From positions 62,001 through 126,000 of the forward strand of contig NZ_JAMJPL010000001.1 of assembly GCF_023555055.1 (NCBI RefSeq): 64,000 bases of DNA. The letters run 5' to 3'. The stretch comes from Marinobacter sp. ATCH36. GTDB lineage: Bacteria > Pseudomonadota > Gammaproteobacteria > Pseudomonadales > Oleiphilaceae. A model generated the notes under the pieces. The model searched no databases and was not told where the DNA came from. It worked only from the letters and a program-made list of their open reading frames with translations. The translations under genes were made by a program, and so were the position numbers. Below, piece after piece: positions 1 to 8,932 of the stretch; positions within the stretch are counted from its first letter, which is position 1; the number at the start of each line of letters is the position of its first letter.

Positions 1-669
1 GTCATCGTGGCTGCGGCCATCGCGGGCGCTCATCACCAGGGTTTTGCAACGGGCAACGGAAGACGGGCTCTGTTTGCCGGCCATCTCCGCCAGCTCCAGG
101 GCTTTGTCCAGGGCCGCGCCCGCAGGCACCACCTCTTCCACCAGCCCTATGCTCAGCGCCTTGTCCGCCTTGATGCGCTCGCCACAGAGAATTATGCGCT
201 TGGCCCAGCCTTCACCCACCAGCCAGGGCAGGTTCTGGGTTCCGCCGGCGCAGGGCAAAAGCCCTACGGTTGCCTCCGGCAGTGCCATCTGAGCGTGCTC
301 CTCAGCGATGCGAATATCGCAGGCCATGGCGCATTCCAGGCCACCGCCCATGGCATAACCGTTTACAGCAGCGATGGACACACCACGGAAGCGGCTCAGG
401 GCACTGAATGCCCGGCCGAAGGCCTTCCCCATTAATTCGGCGTTGGCGATATCGCCGTCGGCAAAACTTTTAAGGTCGGCACCGGCTGAGAAAAACTTCT
501 CGCCCTGGCCGGTTACCACCAACGCAAAGATATTGCGGTCCTCGTTCAGCGCCTCGATGGTTTCCTCCAGCGCCTTCAGGGATGCCAGCGTCCAGGTATT
601 CGCCGGTGGATTATTGATGGTGATGATTGCGGTATGACCGCGCTTTTCCAGCTGAATCAGATCACTCAT
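1..669 (-). CDS. Enoyl-CoA hydratase/isomerase, C terminus cut by window edge
   Basis: Crotonase-fold enzyme that adds water across an enoyl-CoA double bond, probably acting on methacrylyl-CoA or a similar short branched substrate. The 223 visible residues start MSDLIQLEKRGHTAIITIN and contain the oxyanion-hole segment SAGADLKSF, the helix GYAMGGGLECAMACD and LPEATVGLLPCAGG; the two glutamates sit where the hydratase catalytic pair lies. The reading frame is open to base 1, so perhaps 30-40 residues are missing. The start ATG lies 14 bases past the acyl-CoA dehydrogenase stop, in the same operon. Valine catabolism is inferred from the neighbouring mmsA; an isomerase or a 3-hydroxyisobutyryl-CoA hydrolase of the same fold is less likely given both glutamates. 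Confidence 0.9.
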   Translation of the reverse strand, partial: MSDLIQLEKRGHTAIITINNPPANTWTLASLKALEETIEALNEDRNIFALVVTGQGEKFFSAGADLKSFADGDIANAELMGKAFGRAFSALSRFRGVSIAAVNGYAMGGGLECAMACDIRIAEEHAQMALPEATVGLLPCAGGTQNLPWLVGEGWAKRIILCGERIKADKALSIGLVEEVVPAGAALDKALELAEMAGKQSPSSVARCKTLVMSARDGRSHDD

Positions 670-683
670 GGGGTTTTTCCTTG

Positions 684-1850
684 TTATTGAATAGCTTCGG
701 CGACACCCGGCTCCAGAAGCCTGCGGGCCACGATGAGCCGCATGATTTCGTTGGTGCCTTCCAAAATCTGGTGTACCCGAAGATCACGCACATAGCGTTC
801 CAGCGGGTATTCGCGGATATAGCCGTAACCACCGTGGAGTTGCAGCGCCTCGTTGCAAACGTCAAAGCAGGCATCGGTGGCAAAGCGCTTGGCCATGGCA
901 CATTGGAGCGTGGCTTCGCCATCACCCTGATCCACTCGGTAGGCGGCCAGGCGAACCATCTGCCGGGCAGCCACCAGTTTGGTGGCCATATCCGCAAGCT
1001 TGAACTGCAGGGCCTGAAAGCTGCCCAGAGACTGACCGAACTGCTCGCGCTCATGCATGTAATTGCGAGCCCTGAGCAGTGCAGCCTGGGCACCGCCGAT
1101 AGAACAGGTGGCGATATTCAGGCGGCCACCGTCGAGGCCTTTCATGGCAATCTTGAAGCCCTCGCCCTCTTCACCCAGACGGTTATTGGCCGGCACACGG
1201 ACATTTTCGAAGGTGATCTGGCGGGTGGGCTGGCTGTTCCAGCCCATCTTTTCTTCGGCCTTGCCATAGTGGATGCCATCGCTGTCAGCCGGCACCACAA
1301 AGGCACTGATGCCTTTAGCTCCACTGTCCGGCTCACCGGTACGAGCCATGACCACCAGCATCTGCGTGGCGCCCGCGCCGGAGATAAACACCTTGCTGCC
1401 GTTGAGCAGATAGCTGTCGCCGTCACGGGACGCCTTGGTTCGCAGGCTGCCGGCATCAGAGCCAGCACCCGGTTCGGTAAGGCAGTAGGAACCCAGCCAT
1501 TCGCCACTGGCCATCTTCGGGGCAATCTGTTGCTGGATGTCGGCATTGCCGAATTTCGCCACCATCCAGGTTGCCATGTTATGGATGGTGATGTAGGCGG
1601 CTGTGGAAGGGCAGGCAGCCGCCAGCTCCTCCACGATCACGCTGGTATCCAGCCGCGACAACCCCATACCACCCTGGGCCTCCGGGGTATAGATTCCGCA
1701 AAAGCCCATGTCACCAGCTTCGCGGATCACTTCCACCGGAAACACATGCTCGGCGTCCCATTTCGCAGCGTGGGGCGCCATGGCCTTTTCCGCGAACGCC
1801 CTGGCGGCCTCGCGGAAGGCCAGTTGATCTTCCGTCAGATCAAAGTTCAT
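684..1850 (-). CDS. Acyl-CoA dehydrogenase (isobutyryl-CoA type likely)
   Basis: FAD enzyme of 388 residues that oxidises an acyl-CoA to the 2,3-enoyl-CoA and passes electrons to ETF. N-terminal helical domain starts MNFDLTEDQLAFREAARAFA; the middle beta domain carries the signature CLTEPGAGSDAGSLRTKA near residue 120; the C-terminal helical domain holds EREQFGQSLGSFQALQF and LQLHGGYGYIREYPLERYVRD, with the catalytic-base region QILEGTNEIMR near the end. The start follows GGAGAACCC. It sits between mmsA (10 bases upstream) and an enoyl-CoA hydratase (14 bases downstream), the usual order of a valine-degradation operon, which points to isobutyryl-CoA as substrate. Sequence alone cannot exclude 2-methylbutyryl-CoA or another short chain. 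Confidence 0.93.
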   Translation of the reverse strand: MNFDLTEDQLAFREAARAFAEKAMAPHAAKWDAEHVFPVEVIREAGDMGFCGIYTPEAQGGMGLSRLDTSVIVEELAAACPSTAAYITIHNMATWMVAKFGNADIQQQIAPKMASGEWLGSYCLTEPGAGSDAGSLRTKASRDGDSYLLNGSKVFISGAGATQMLVVMARTGEPDSGAKGISAFVVPADSDGIHYGKAEEKMGWNSQPTRQITFENVRVPANNRLGEEGEGFKIAMKGLDGGRLNIATCSIGGAQAALLRARNYMHEREQFGQSLGSFQALQFKLADMATKLVAARQMVRLAAYRVDQGDGEATLQCAMAKRFATDACFDVCNEALQLHGGYGYIREYPLERYVRDLRVHQILEGTNEIMRLIVARRLLEPGVAEAIQ

Positions 1851-1859
1851 GGGTTCTCC

Positions 1860-3350
1860 TTACCGCATGCGGATGGAGAAGTTGGTTTCCGCAACCGCAT
1901 CGCTGCTGAACCATCGCGCAGTGATGGTCTTGGTTTCGGTATAGAACTTCACCGCTTGCTTGCCGTAGGCATGCTGGTCACCGTAGAAGGAGCCCTTCCA
2001 GCCGGTGAAGGAGAAGAATGGCAGGGGTACCGGAATGGGTACGTTAATACCTACCTGTCCCACGTCAATTTCATGCTGGTAGCGGCGAGCTGCCCCACCG
2101 GAGTTGGTAAAGATGGACGTGCCGTTACCGTAGGGGCTGTCGTTCACCAGGGCGATAGCGTCAGCCAGCGTATCCACTTCCATGCAGGCAAGCACCGGGC
2201 CAAAGATTTCTTCCTTGTAGATATCCATGTCCGTCTTGACGCCAGAGAACAGTGTGGGGCCAACCCAGTTGCCATTCGGCAGACCGTCAACAGTGCAGTT
2301 GCGTCCGTCCAGTAGCAGGTTGGCACCTTCCTCTTCACCGCGGGTGATCAGCGATTCTACCCGCTCCTTCGCTTTCTGGCTGATGATCGGGCCAAAGCTG
2401 GCCGACTTGTCGTTCCAGGCGCCCGGCTTGGCCGTGGCCAGTGCTTCCTTCACTTCCGGAATCCACTTCTGGGCCTCGCCCACGAAAACCGCCACGGAAA
2501 TAGCCATGCAACGCTGTCCGGCGGCGCCCACAGACGCACCTACCAGTGCCCTGACCACCTGATCCTTGTCTGCGTCGGGCAGCACGACCATGTGGTTCTT
2601 GGCACCGGCAAAGCTCTGTACACGCTTCATGTTGCGGGTGCCGGTTTCGTAGATGTAGCGGCCTACCGGCACGGAACCGACAAAAGACACTGCCTTGATG
2701 GCGGGATCGGTCAGCAGCACGTCCACCTGTTCCTTGGCACCGTGGACAACCTGCAACACACCCTTGGGTGCACCGGCCTGCTCGAACAACTCGGCCAGTT
2801 TCATCGGAGTCAGCGGATCCTGCTCGGACGGCTTTAGGATAAAGGTGTTACCGCAGGCGATGGCCATGGGGAACATCCACAGCGGGATCATGGCCGGAAA
2901 GTTGAACGGGGTGATACCGGCACAGACGCCCAGGGGCTGGGTGTAGGAATAGGTATCGACTTCACGAGCCACGTTCTCAACGGTTTCACCCATCATCAGG
3001 GACGGGATGTTCGCTGCATGCTCCACAACCTCGATACCGCGCCAGACATCGCCCTTGGCATCTTCAAAGGTCTTGCCGGTTTCACTGGAAAGGATCTCGG
3101 CAATTTCGTCATGGTGTTCTTTCAGCAGAGCCTGGTAGCGCATCATAACCCTGGCACGCTCGGAAACCGGGGTTTCCTTCCAGGCCTTGAACACCTCACC
3201 GGCATTGTCGATGGCGCGACGCATTTCAGCGTCCGTGGTGCACGGGGCCCGCGCAATCACTTCGTTGGTGGCTGGATCGGTAACATCAATCCACTGGTCA
3301 GTCTGGCTTTCTACGAATTCACCAGCGATATAAAGGGGTACGTTTTTCAT
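1860..3350 (-). CDS. mmsA: Methylmalonate-semialdehyde dehydrogenase (CoA-acylating)
   Basis: Converts methylmalonate semialdehyde plus CoA and NAD to propionyl-CoA, the last step of valine degradation, also used for malonate semialdehyde. The 496 residues have the aldehyde dehydrogenase fold with family features: [17 protein letters not shown], the nucleotide-binding [15 protein letters not shown], and the catalytic cysteine in [11 protein letters not shown]. The tryptophan-lysine segment [18 protein letters not shown] near the C terminus is typical of MmsA. I chose the ATG at 3350 because AGGGAA lies about 9 bases before it and the length matches known MmsA; an in-frame ATG at 3368 has no ribosome site. 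First gene of the operon, divergent from an AraC regulator. Confidence 0.95.
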   Translation of the reverse strand: MKNVPLYIAGEFVESQTDQWIDVTDPATNEVIARAPCTTDAEMRRAIDNAGEVFKAWKETPVSERARVMMRYQALLKEHHDEIAEILSSETGKTFEDAKGDVWRGIEVVEHAANIPSLMMGETVENVAREVDTYSYTQPLGVCAGITPFNFPAMIPLWMFPMAIACGNTFILKPSEQDPLTPMKLAELFEQAGAPKGVLQVVHGAKEQVDVLLTDPAIKAVSFVGSVPVGRYIYETGTRNMKRVQSFAGAKNHMVVLPDADKDQVVRALVGASVGAAGQRCMAISVAVFVGEAQKWIPEVKEALATAKPGAWNDKSASFGPIISQKAKERVESLITRGEEEGANLLLDGRNCTVDGLPNGNWVGPTLFSGVKTDMDIYKEEIFGPVLACMEVDTLADAIALVNDSPYGNGTSIFTNSGGAARRYQHEIDVGQVGINVPIPVPLPFFSFTGWKGSFYGDQHAYGKQAVKFYTETKTITARWFSSDAVAETNFSIRMR

Positions 3351-3430
3351 AGCAATGTTCCCTGTCATTGTTTTAGGTATTGGGGTCGATGCCCTCAGGT
3401 TGTCATCAAGCCTAGCACAGCCATCTGCCG

Positions 3431-3461
3431 CATCATGATTGACTAAGTTTCGACCATGATG
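3431..3461. promoter_or_regulatory. Inverted repeat in mmsA/mmsR divergent intergenic region
   Basis: CATCATG at 3431-3437 and its exact inverse CATGATG at 3455-3461 are separated by 17 bases. The pair lies in the roughly 130-base gap between divergent mmsA and the AraC-type gene, 81 bases from the mmsA start. It is a plausible operator for the regulator, but AraC proteins often bind direct repeats, so this is a candidate only. Confidence 0.35.
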
Positions 3462-3484
3462 GATTATCTTTCGTTACATGAACA

Positions 3485-4375
3485 ATGCAGCTATCGATTA
3501 TGACCAGAACTTCCCAGTGGCCGGTACCACCTGACAGCATCCGTTACGTGATCCCTGACCCGGTAATACGAAGCCTGTCGCGGCACCCCCTGACCCGAGA
3601 CCTCTACCCGCTGGCTTTTGGCCACTACCGCCGCGCCGCAGGCCACCATATGCACCGGGAACACCATAATGACGATCTTTTGATCCACTGCACCGAGGGA
3701 GAAGCCTACCTCAGTGTCGAAGACGAACCCTGCGTGGTCCGGGCCGGCGACCTGGCGCTGATCCCCGCCGGGGCTGCCCACCGGTACACCGCCTCGCCGG
3801 AGAACCCATGGACAATCCATTGGGTGCACTATGCCGGCCCACTGGCGGAAAACTTCCGCGAGCACATGGGGTTTACCGATGACATCCGCATTCAGCACAT
3901 CGGGCGGCAGCCCAGATTGCTGGTGGATTTCAACGGCCTGCTCTCGGTACGGCAGACCGGATTCCGTACCCCTGGCCTGGTGCACGTGGCCAACCGATTG
4001 CGGCAGTTACTGGCGGCGGTCCCACTGAGCGTGGTCGAAGCCGGTGAAGCTCAGCAACCGGACCTGGACATCATCCACAGCTTCATGCGGGAACATCTGG
4101 ACGAGCGCATTTCCCTTGCCCAACTGGCAGACCTGACTGGCCTCTCCCCCGCCCATTTTGCCACCCGCTACCGGGCCCTGACCGGGGTATCGCCCATTCA
4201 GCATTTTCTGCACCTGAAAGTGGAGCAGGCATGTCAGTTGCTGGACACTACCGACAACTCGTTTACCCGGATCAGCAACATGCTGGGCTACGACGACAAT
4301 TATTATTTCTCTCGGCTGTTCAAAAAAGTCATGGGTCAGTCTCCCACCGACTACCGACACACGCATCGCCATTAA
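3485..4375 (+). CDS. mmsR: AraC-family regulator, MmsR-like
   Basis: Predicted activator of the divergent mmsA operon. The 296 residues have an N-terminal cupin sensor (about 40-170; EGEAYLSVEDEPCVVRAGDL and IPAGAAHRYTASPENPW) and a C-terminal double helix-turn-helix (about 200-294) with LAQLADLTGLSPAHFATRYR and the recognition pattern ISNMLGYDDNYYFSRLFKKV followed by MGQSPTDYR. The name is inferred from position: in Pseudomonas an AraC protein of about this length, MmsR, controls mmsAB from next door. Neither ATG 3485 nor ATG 3500 has a clear ribosome site, so the start is uncertain. It could respond to a valine catabolite; the ligand is not visible from sequence. Confidence 0.85.
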   Translation: MQLSIMTRTSQWPVPPDSIRYVIPDPVIRSLSRHPLTRDLYPLAFGHYRRAAGHHMHREHHNDDLLIHCTEGEAYLSVEDEPCVVRAGDLALIPAGAAHRYTASPENPWTIHWVHYAGPLAENFREHMGFTDDIRIQHIGRQPRLLVDFNGLLSVRQTGFRTPGLVHVANRLRQLLAAVPLSVVEAGEAQQPDLDIIHSFMREHLDERISLAQLADLTGLSPAHFATRYRALTGVSPIQHFLHLKVEQACQLLDTTDNSFTRISNMLGYDDNYYFSRLFKKVMGQSPTDYRHTHRH

Positions 4376-4544
4376 TGACTCATGATATTCTTTTAACGAA
4401 AACAACTTACGGTTGAAAAACTGATTCAAACCCGAAGCTAATACCTACTCATGCACCACTGAAGAATTGATACAGAATGTTCACTGAGTGTAACCGGTAC
4501 AAGCGCTAGAATATTGGCGAGAAAGCCTATCTTCACGGAAGACC

Positions 4545-5732
4545 ATGGAATTCGAAGTACACCTGCCGACACTGCTGCTATTGTCTGTCGCGATCAATCT
4601 CATGATCGGTGCATTGTTGTGGGCGATTTTCCGGTTGCGTTCCCGCCAGGATTGTTTCCGGCTTTGGGCGCTGGCCTGCGGGGCATTCGCTGCGGGTAGC
4701 CTGTTAGCTGGAGCAAGAGCGTTTCTCGATTCTCAGTGGATCACTGTTTTCCTGGCACATGGCTTCCTTGGCCTGTCGCCATTGCTGGTTCTGGCAGGCC
4801 TCCAACGTTTTTCGGGCCAGGCGCCAGGAAACTCCCGACGATTCCGTTACGCCCTGCGGGCGTCCGCAGTCGGTTATTGCCTGATCCTGCTGTTCACATT
4901 CCATGACACCCCCCTGAATGCCCGCTTTCTGACAGCCCTGTATTCCGCAGCCATATTCAGTTTTGCGGTTTATCACCTGTCGAGGCTGGACAGCACGCCT
5001 TCCCTGCCCCGCAGGATTCTGCAGGTGCTGTTCACCGCCCATGGTGTGCTGATGATGATCCAGGCCCTGGTTATCTGCGCAGGTTGGATCGGCATAAACC
5101 AGCACGAAACCGGTTTCGTTCTACGAATAATCCTTATCAACCACATTCTGCTGGCCACCGCTACCGTACTCGCCTTACCGCTACTGGCATTTACCCAATC
5201 TGAACAGCGACTGCGAATCATGGCGGAACGGGATGGCCTCACAGGACTCTACAACCGGCGTTCACTGTTCCGGGACGGCATCCAAGCCTTTAAAAAAGCA
5301 GAACAGAAACAAGTGCCGCTGGCGGTTCTGATGATGGACCTGGATTACTTCAAGCAAATCAATGACCGATGGGGACATGCCACGGGTGACGCCGCTTTAT
5401 GCCTTGTCGCCCGGATTCTGAAACAGGAATTGCGGGATGACGACATTGTCGGTCGGATCGGTGGCGAGGAGTTTGCGATCATTCTGAACATTACCGCCGA
5501 GGATGATATTCGCCTGATAACCCGCCGGCTACTCGACGCCATCGTCACCAATGGCGAGGAAATGCAGGGTTTACCGGTGTCACTCTCCGCCAGTATTGGC
5601 GGCGTTGAGAAAGCGGACCGACATAAAACCTTTGCCGACATGATGAACGAAGCGGACTCCGCGCTATACAATGCCAAAAACAAAGGCCGCAACCGGGCAG
5701 AATTCCAACAGCTGACACCGGAGATTCCCTGA
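4545..5732 (+). CDS. Membrane-anchored diguanylate cyclase (GGDEF)
   Basis: Makes c-di-GMP from two GTP. The first 215 residues or so are strongly hydrophobic and predicted to form about six or seven membrane segments with no recognised sensor name. The GGDEF domain begins near residue 225 with ERDGLTGLYNRRSL, has the metal/substrate segment LMMDLDYFKQINDRWGHATG, and the intact active-site motif GGEEF near residue 306. RDDD five residues before GGEEF forms an RxxD inhibitory site, so product feedback is expected. The start is preceded by GGAAG. Monocistronic; 35 bases separate it from the next gene. Confidence 0.93.
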   Translation: MEFEVHLPTLLLLSVAINLMIGALLWAIFRLRSRQDCFRLWALACGAFAAGSLLAGARAFLDSQWITVFLAHGFLGLSPLLVLAGLQRFSGQAPGNSRRFRYALRASAVGYCLILLFTFHDTPLNARFLTALYSAAIFSFAVYHLSRLDSTPSLPRRILQVLFTAHGVLMMIQALVICAGWIGINQHETGFVLRIILINHILLATATVLALPLLAFTQSEQRLRIMAERDGLTGLYNRRSLFRDGIQAFKKAEQKQVPLAVLMMDLDYFKQINDRWGHATGDAALCLVARILKQELRDDDIVGRIGGEEFAIILNITAEDDIRLITRRLLDAIVTNGEEMQGLPVSLSASIGGVEKADRHKTFADMMNEADSALYNAKNKGRNRAEFQQLTPEIP

Positions 5733-5767
5733 CACGGCCCGATAATAATAACCACCAGGAGGCCCTT

Positions 5768-5962
5768 GTGACCCGCCCGTCCGTTTACACCGAGATCAAT
5801 TCCGCCATTCATCAGTGGGACAGGGAATTGGCCGAGGCATTGGCTGCGGAAGGCGCCGGAGGCTATCCTGTGGTCTTCGAAGAAGCGATTGAGGGTGCCG
5901 GCCGGTTTGCCGGTGGCGCCGGACGTCACGGAGCTTTCAACAAACCCAGTGAGACATCATGA
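5768..5962 (+). CDS. Small protein of unknown function, coupled to phosphoesterase
   Basis: I do not recognise this 64-residue protein. It begins at GTG with a perfect AGGAGG six bases upstream, which is the best ribosome site in the area, and its TGA overlaps the ATG of the next gene (ATGA), so the two are translationally coupled. The N-terminal half is polar and helical (TEINSAIHQWDRELAEALA); the C-terminal half is glycine and alanine rich (GAGRFAGGAGRHGAF). No signal peptide, membrane segment or cysteine. The strong ribosome site and the overlap are the reasons for calling it a gene despite its length. Confidence 0.72.
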   Translation: MTRPSVYTEINSAIHQWDRELAEALAAEGAGGYPVVFEEAIEGAGRFAGGAGRHGAFNKPSETS

Positions 5963-6588
5963 GACTGGTCTGTATATCGGATACTCACAGCATGCACCGC
6001 CAGATAACGGTGCCGGATGGCGACATCCTGATCCACGCCGGTGACTGCCTGGGGGTGGGCACCCTCGAAGAGCTGGAAGACCTGGACAACTGGTTTTCCG
6101 AACAGCCGCACCGCTATAAGATCCTGATTGCCGGCAACCACGACTGGTGCCTGCAGGATGAGCCGGCAGACGCCGAGGCACTGATCAGGAATGCCATTTA
6201 CCTGCGGGATAGTGGAACCGAGATCGAGGGCCTGAGGTTCTGGGGCAGCCCCTGGACACCAGTGTTCTTCGACTGGGCCTTCAACCTTGCGCGCGGCCCG
6301 GCGATTGCCGAGCGCTGGGCACAAATCCCCGCCGATACTGACGTTCTGGTGACTCACGGGCCACCGGCAGGCATTCTCGACCAGGTGATCACGGATACCC
6401 ACTCCCTGTCCGTCGGCTGCGACGACCTGACCCACGAACTGGAACGTTTACAGTTAAAGATGCACGTATTCGGACATATTCACGAGAGCCATGGCAAGCA
6501 AAGCCTGGATGACCGCCTCTTCGTCAACGCCAGCACCTGCAACGGAAGTTTCAAACCGCTGAATCCGCCAATTGTTGTGGACCTTTGA
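5959..6588 (+). CDS. Calcineurin-like metallophosphoesterase
   Basis: Predicted cytoplasmic two-metal phosphoesterase of 209 residues. All family motifs are present in order: ISDTHSMH near residue 6, HAGDCLG near 30, GNHDW near 58, VTHGPPAG near 133 and FGHIHESHG near 170. These supply the Asp, His and Asn metal ligands. Such short proteins resemble eukaryotic metallophosphoesterase MPPED-like and bacterial YfcE-like enzymes; substrate (cyclic nucleotide, phosphodiester or phosphoprotein) is not predictable. The ATG overlaps the stop of the preceding 64-residue gene. It runs tail to tail into the peroxidase gene. Confidence 0.9.
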   Translation: MRLVCISDTHSMHRQITVPDGDILIHAGDCLGVGTLEELEDLDNWFSEQPHRYKILIAGNHDWCLQDEPADAEALIRNAIYLRDSGTEIEGLRFWGSPWTPVFFDWAFNLARGPAIAERWAQIPADTDVLVTHGPPAGILDQVITDTHSLSVGCDDLTHELERLQLKMHVFGHIHESHGKQSLDDRLFVNASTCNGSFKPLNPPIVVDL

Positions 6589-6598
6589 GTCCGCGGTT

Positions 6599-7156
6599 TC
6601 AGCGGTCAGCAACCACCCGCTCAACCGCACTGCGGAGCTCGGATGCATCCGGTTTTACACGGCTGGGAAAAGCCTCGACAACTTCACCCCGGGCATTCAA
6701 CACATACTTGTGAAAGTTCCAGTTTGGCTGACTGCTCTGGCTGTTGATCGCCTTAAACACAGGGTTGGCGTCGTTTCCAGTCACCGCTGTCGGGGCGATC
6801 ATGGTGAAGGTTACGCCAAAGTTCTTGAAGCAAACGTTGGCCGCCTCCTCCTCGGTTGCTGCCTCCTGACGAAAATCATCGCTGGCAAAGCCAACCACCA
6901 CCAGGCCCTTGTCACTGTACTCCCGGTGCAGGGCCTCCAGGCCCTCAAACTGCCCGGTGTAACCACAGCGGCTGGCGGTGTTCACAACCAGCATGGGCTT
7001 TCCGGAAGCCACATCGCACAGATTGACGGAATCCGAAGAGTGCAGCTTGCGCAGGTCATGGTTGAGGAAGGCCGGACACTCCGCGGCCACCGCCGACGCC
7101 GGGGCCAGCATCGAAATCGGGGCAATCAGCGCAATGAGAGCAATAAGGACTCGCAT
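6599..7156 (-). CDS. Secreted glutathione peroxidase-family protein
   Basis: Thiol peroxidase of the glutathione peroxidase family, 185 residues, exported by a signal peptide (MRVLIALIALIAPISMLAPA, cleavage near AVAA). The peroxidatic cysteine lies in NTASRCGYTGQ, and the Trp-Asn part of the tetrad is PNWNFHKYVLN. The usual loop FPCNQF is FASDDF here, so both the resolving cysteine and the glutamine of the tetrad are replaced; another cysteine (ANVCFKNFGV) may resolve. I prefer ATG 7156, with GGAG eight bases before it, over the in-frame ATG at 7180. Likely a cysteine, periplasmic peroxidase for lipid or hydrogen peroxide; reductant unknown. Confidence 0.88.
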   Translation of the reverse strand: MRVLIALIALIAPISMLAPASAVAAECPAFLNHDLRKLHSSDSVNLCDVASGKPMLVVNTASRCGYTGQFEGLEALHREYSDKGLVVVGFASDDFRQEAATEEEAANVCFKNFGVTFTMIAPTAVTGNDANPVFKAINSQSSQPNWNFHKYVLNARGEVVEAFPSRVKPDASELRSAVERVVADR

Positions 7157-7225
7157 ATCGGATTCTCCATAGGGCATCATCAGTGATCATTCTATGCTTA
7201 CGCTCTGGCCAGCAAAACAGTTTCT

Positions 7226-8932
7226 ATGACGCCCGCATCAACCAGACATTCCTCCGTTCCCGGCACTGCCGACCTGGACAATCCGCTGTACTATCTCGAA
7301 AACTTCGAGACGGTAGTGCGCTGGGTTCGTCAGCACCACAGCGATCTGCTGACCACCGAGGAAACCGGGCACATTGACAGCCTGCTGGCATTGCATCAGC
7401 CGGAGCGGGCCCTGCTGGCCCGGCTGGTGATGCGCTCTGGCGACCTGTTCCGGATGGAAAAACTCAACTATCCGGAGCTGGTCTTACCGGCGGCTGAGGT
7501 AGCGAAAAAGCTCTCGCGTAGCGGCTGGATTGAAGACAGTCCGGACGTGCCCCTGGCCGAACTCTTTCGCCTTTTTACCCTCGCCGAACTTCGCCCTGCC
7601 CTGGCTGAACAGATTTCTGCTGCCGGTTTGCCCGGCACGGCAGCCAAGGGGCTGTTGAAAGACACCCTGATTCCGCTTTATCCCGAACCCGCTCCCGTGA
7701 AGCAGTGGCTGCCGGACATCCCCACGCAAGTGATCCGCCTGAAGCATATGGCGCTTTTTGATCGCCTGAGGTTAATGTTCTTCGGCAACCTCCGACAAAG
7801 CTGGTCCGATTTCGTGCTGGTGGAGCTGGGGCACCAGCAATACGAACAGGTACCGCTTAACGCTGCATCCCGTGCCTTTGACGAGCGCGACGACGTTGAC
7901 CGCTATCTCATCATGCACCGCTGCCGTGAACGCCTCGAGGAAAATGAGCCGCCGGAAGCAGTATGGCAGGACATTCCCCCGGCCAACGAGAACCCCTGGC
8001 TTGAGAGTCGGCGCGGCCGCCTGTTGTTCGAGCTGGGCAAACGGGCGGAGCGCGGCGGCAATACAGAGCTTGCCTTGGCCGCCTACCAACGCAGCGGCCA
8101 CCGCGAAGCGCGCCTGCGGCAACTACGACTACTGGAACGGCTGAAGCGGCACCGCGAAGCCTGGTCGCTGGCCATTACCGCCGGCGCCAAAACCAGAACC
8201 GGTACGGAAGAAAGAGGGCTGGAGCGCATCCTGTCACGACTGGCGAAAAAACTGGGAGAAGCCCCGCCTCAGCCATCCGCACGCCCGGCGCTCACCGCTT
8301 TTACCATTGAGGTGGACAATCCGCAGGGTAACTCGGTGGAATGGGCGGCCCTGCAACACCTCACGGAACCTGAAGCCCCGGTTGCCTATGTGGAAAACAC
8401 CCTGATCAACGGTCTGTTTGGACTGCTGTGCTGGCCTGCCCTGTTTGCCCCGGTGCCCGGTGCATTCTTCCATCCATTCCACACCGGTCCGGTGGACCTG
8501 TACCGGGAGGATTTCGTGGAACGCAGGCAAACACTGTTTGGCGACTGCCTGAGCGCCCTGGCCACCGACGACTACAAAGCGCGGATTCGCAATAACTGGC
8601 GTCGGAAACGGGGCATTGCCTCTCCGTTCGTGATCTGGCCCGTGCTTTCCGACGATCTCCTGGATCTGGCGCTGGAATCCATTCCCGCGCGTCACCTTGA
8701 GTTGATATTCCTGCGCCTGCTGGACAATCTGCGGGAACACCGAAGCGGTTTCCCCGACCTGATCCGCTTTCAACCTGATCATCCGGATCCGGACCGACGC
8801 TATGAAATGATCGAAATAAAAGGCCCCGGCGATCGCCTGCAGGACCATCAGACCCGTTGGCTGGAGTTCTGTGTCAGCCACGGCATCCCGGTATCCGTCT
8901 GCTACGTGCGTTGGGGCGGAGCTGCCGAATGA
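7226..8932 (+). CDS. FAN1-type nuclease with C-terminal VRR-NUC domain
   Basis: Structure-specific DNA nuclease of 568 residues related to bacterial FAN1, which cuts 5' flaps and helps remove interstrand crosslinks. The C-terminal VRR-NUC domain (about 450-566) has the PD-(D/E)XK residues in SGFPDLIRF and EMIEIKGPGDRLQDHQTRW. The middle is helical and repeat-like (RSGHREARLRQLRLLERLKR), as in FAN1 TPR-like regions, and the N-terminal part matches the size of the DNA-binding region. The last four bases overlap the next gene (ATGA), a helicase, so the pair should be made together. The start ATG has only a weak ribosome site. Confidence 0.88.
   Translation: MTPASTRHSSVPGTADLDNPLYYLENFETVVRWVRQHHSDLLTTEETGHIDSLLALHQPERALLARLVMRSGDLFRMEKLNYPELVLPAAEVAKKLSRSGWIEDSPDVPLAELFRLFTLAELRPALAEQISAAGLPGTAAKGLLKDTLIPLYPEPAPVKQWLPDIPTQVIRLKHMALFDRLRLMFFGNLRQSWSDFVLVELGHQQYEQVPLNAASRAFDERDDVDRYLIMHRCRERLEENEPPEAVWQDIPPANENPWLESRRGRLLFELGKRAERGGNTELALAAYQRSGHREARLRQLRLLERLKRHREAWSLAITAGAKTRTGTEERGLERILSRLAKKLGEAPPQPSARPALTAFTIEVDNPQGNSVEWAALQHLTEPEAPVAYVENTLINGLFGLLCWPALFAPVPGAFFHPFHTGPVDLYREDFVERRQTLFGDCLSALATDDYKARIRNNWRRKRGIASPFVIWPVLSDDLLDLALESIPARHLELIFLRLLDNLREHRSGFPDLIRFQPDHPDPDRRYEMIEIKGPGDRLQDHQTRWLEFCVSHGIPVSVCYVRWGGAAE

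Noticed and set aside
627-2315. Long open frame opposite the acyl-CoA dehydrogenase and mmsA genes
   Set aside because: It is antisense to two strongly conserved genes, has no recognisable motif and crosses their boundary; it is a by-product of codon bias.
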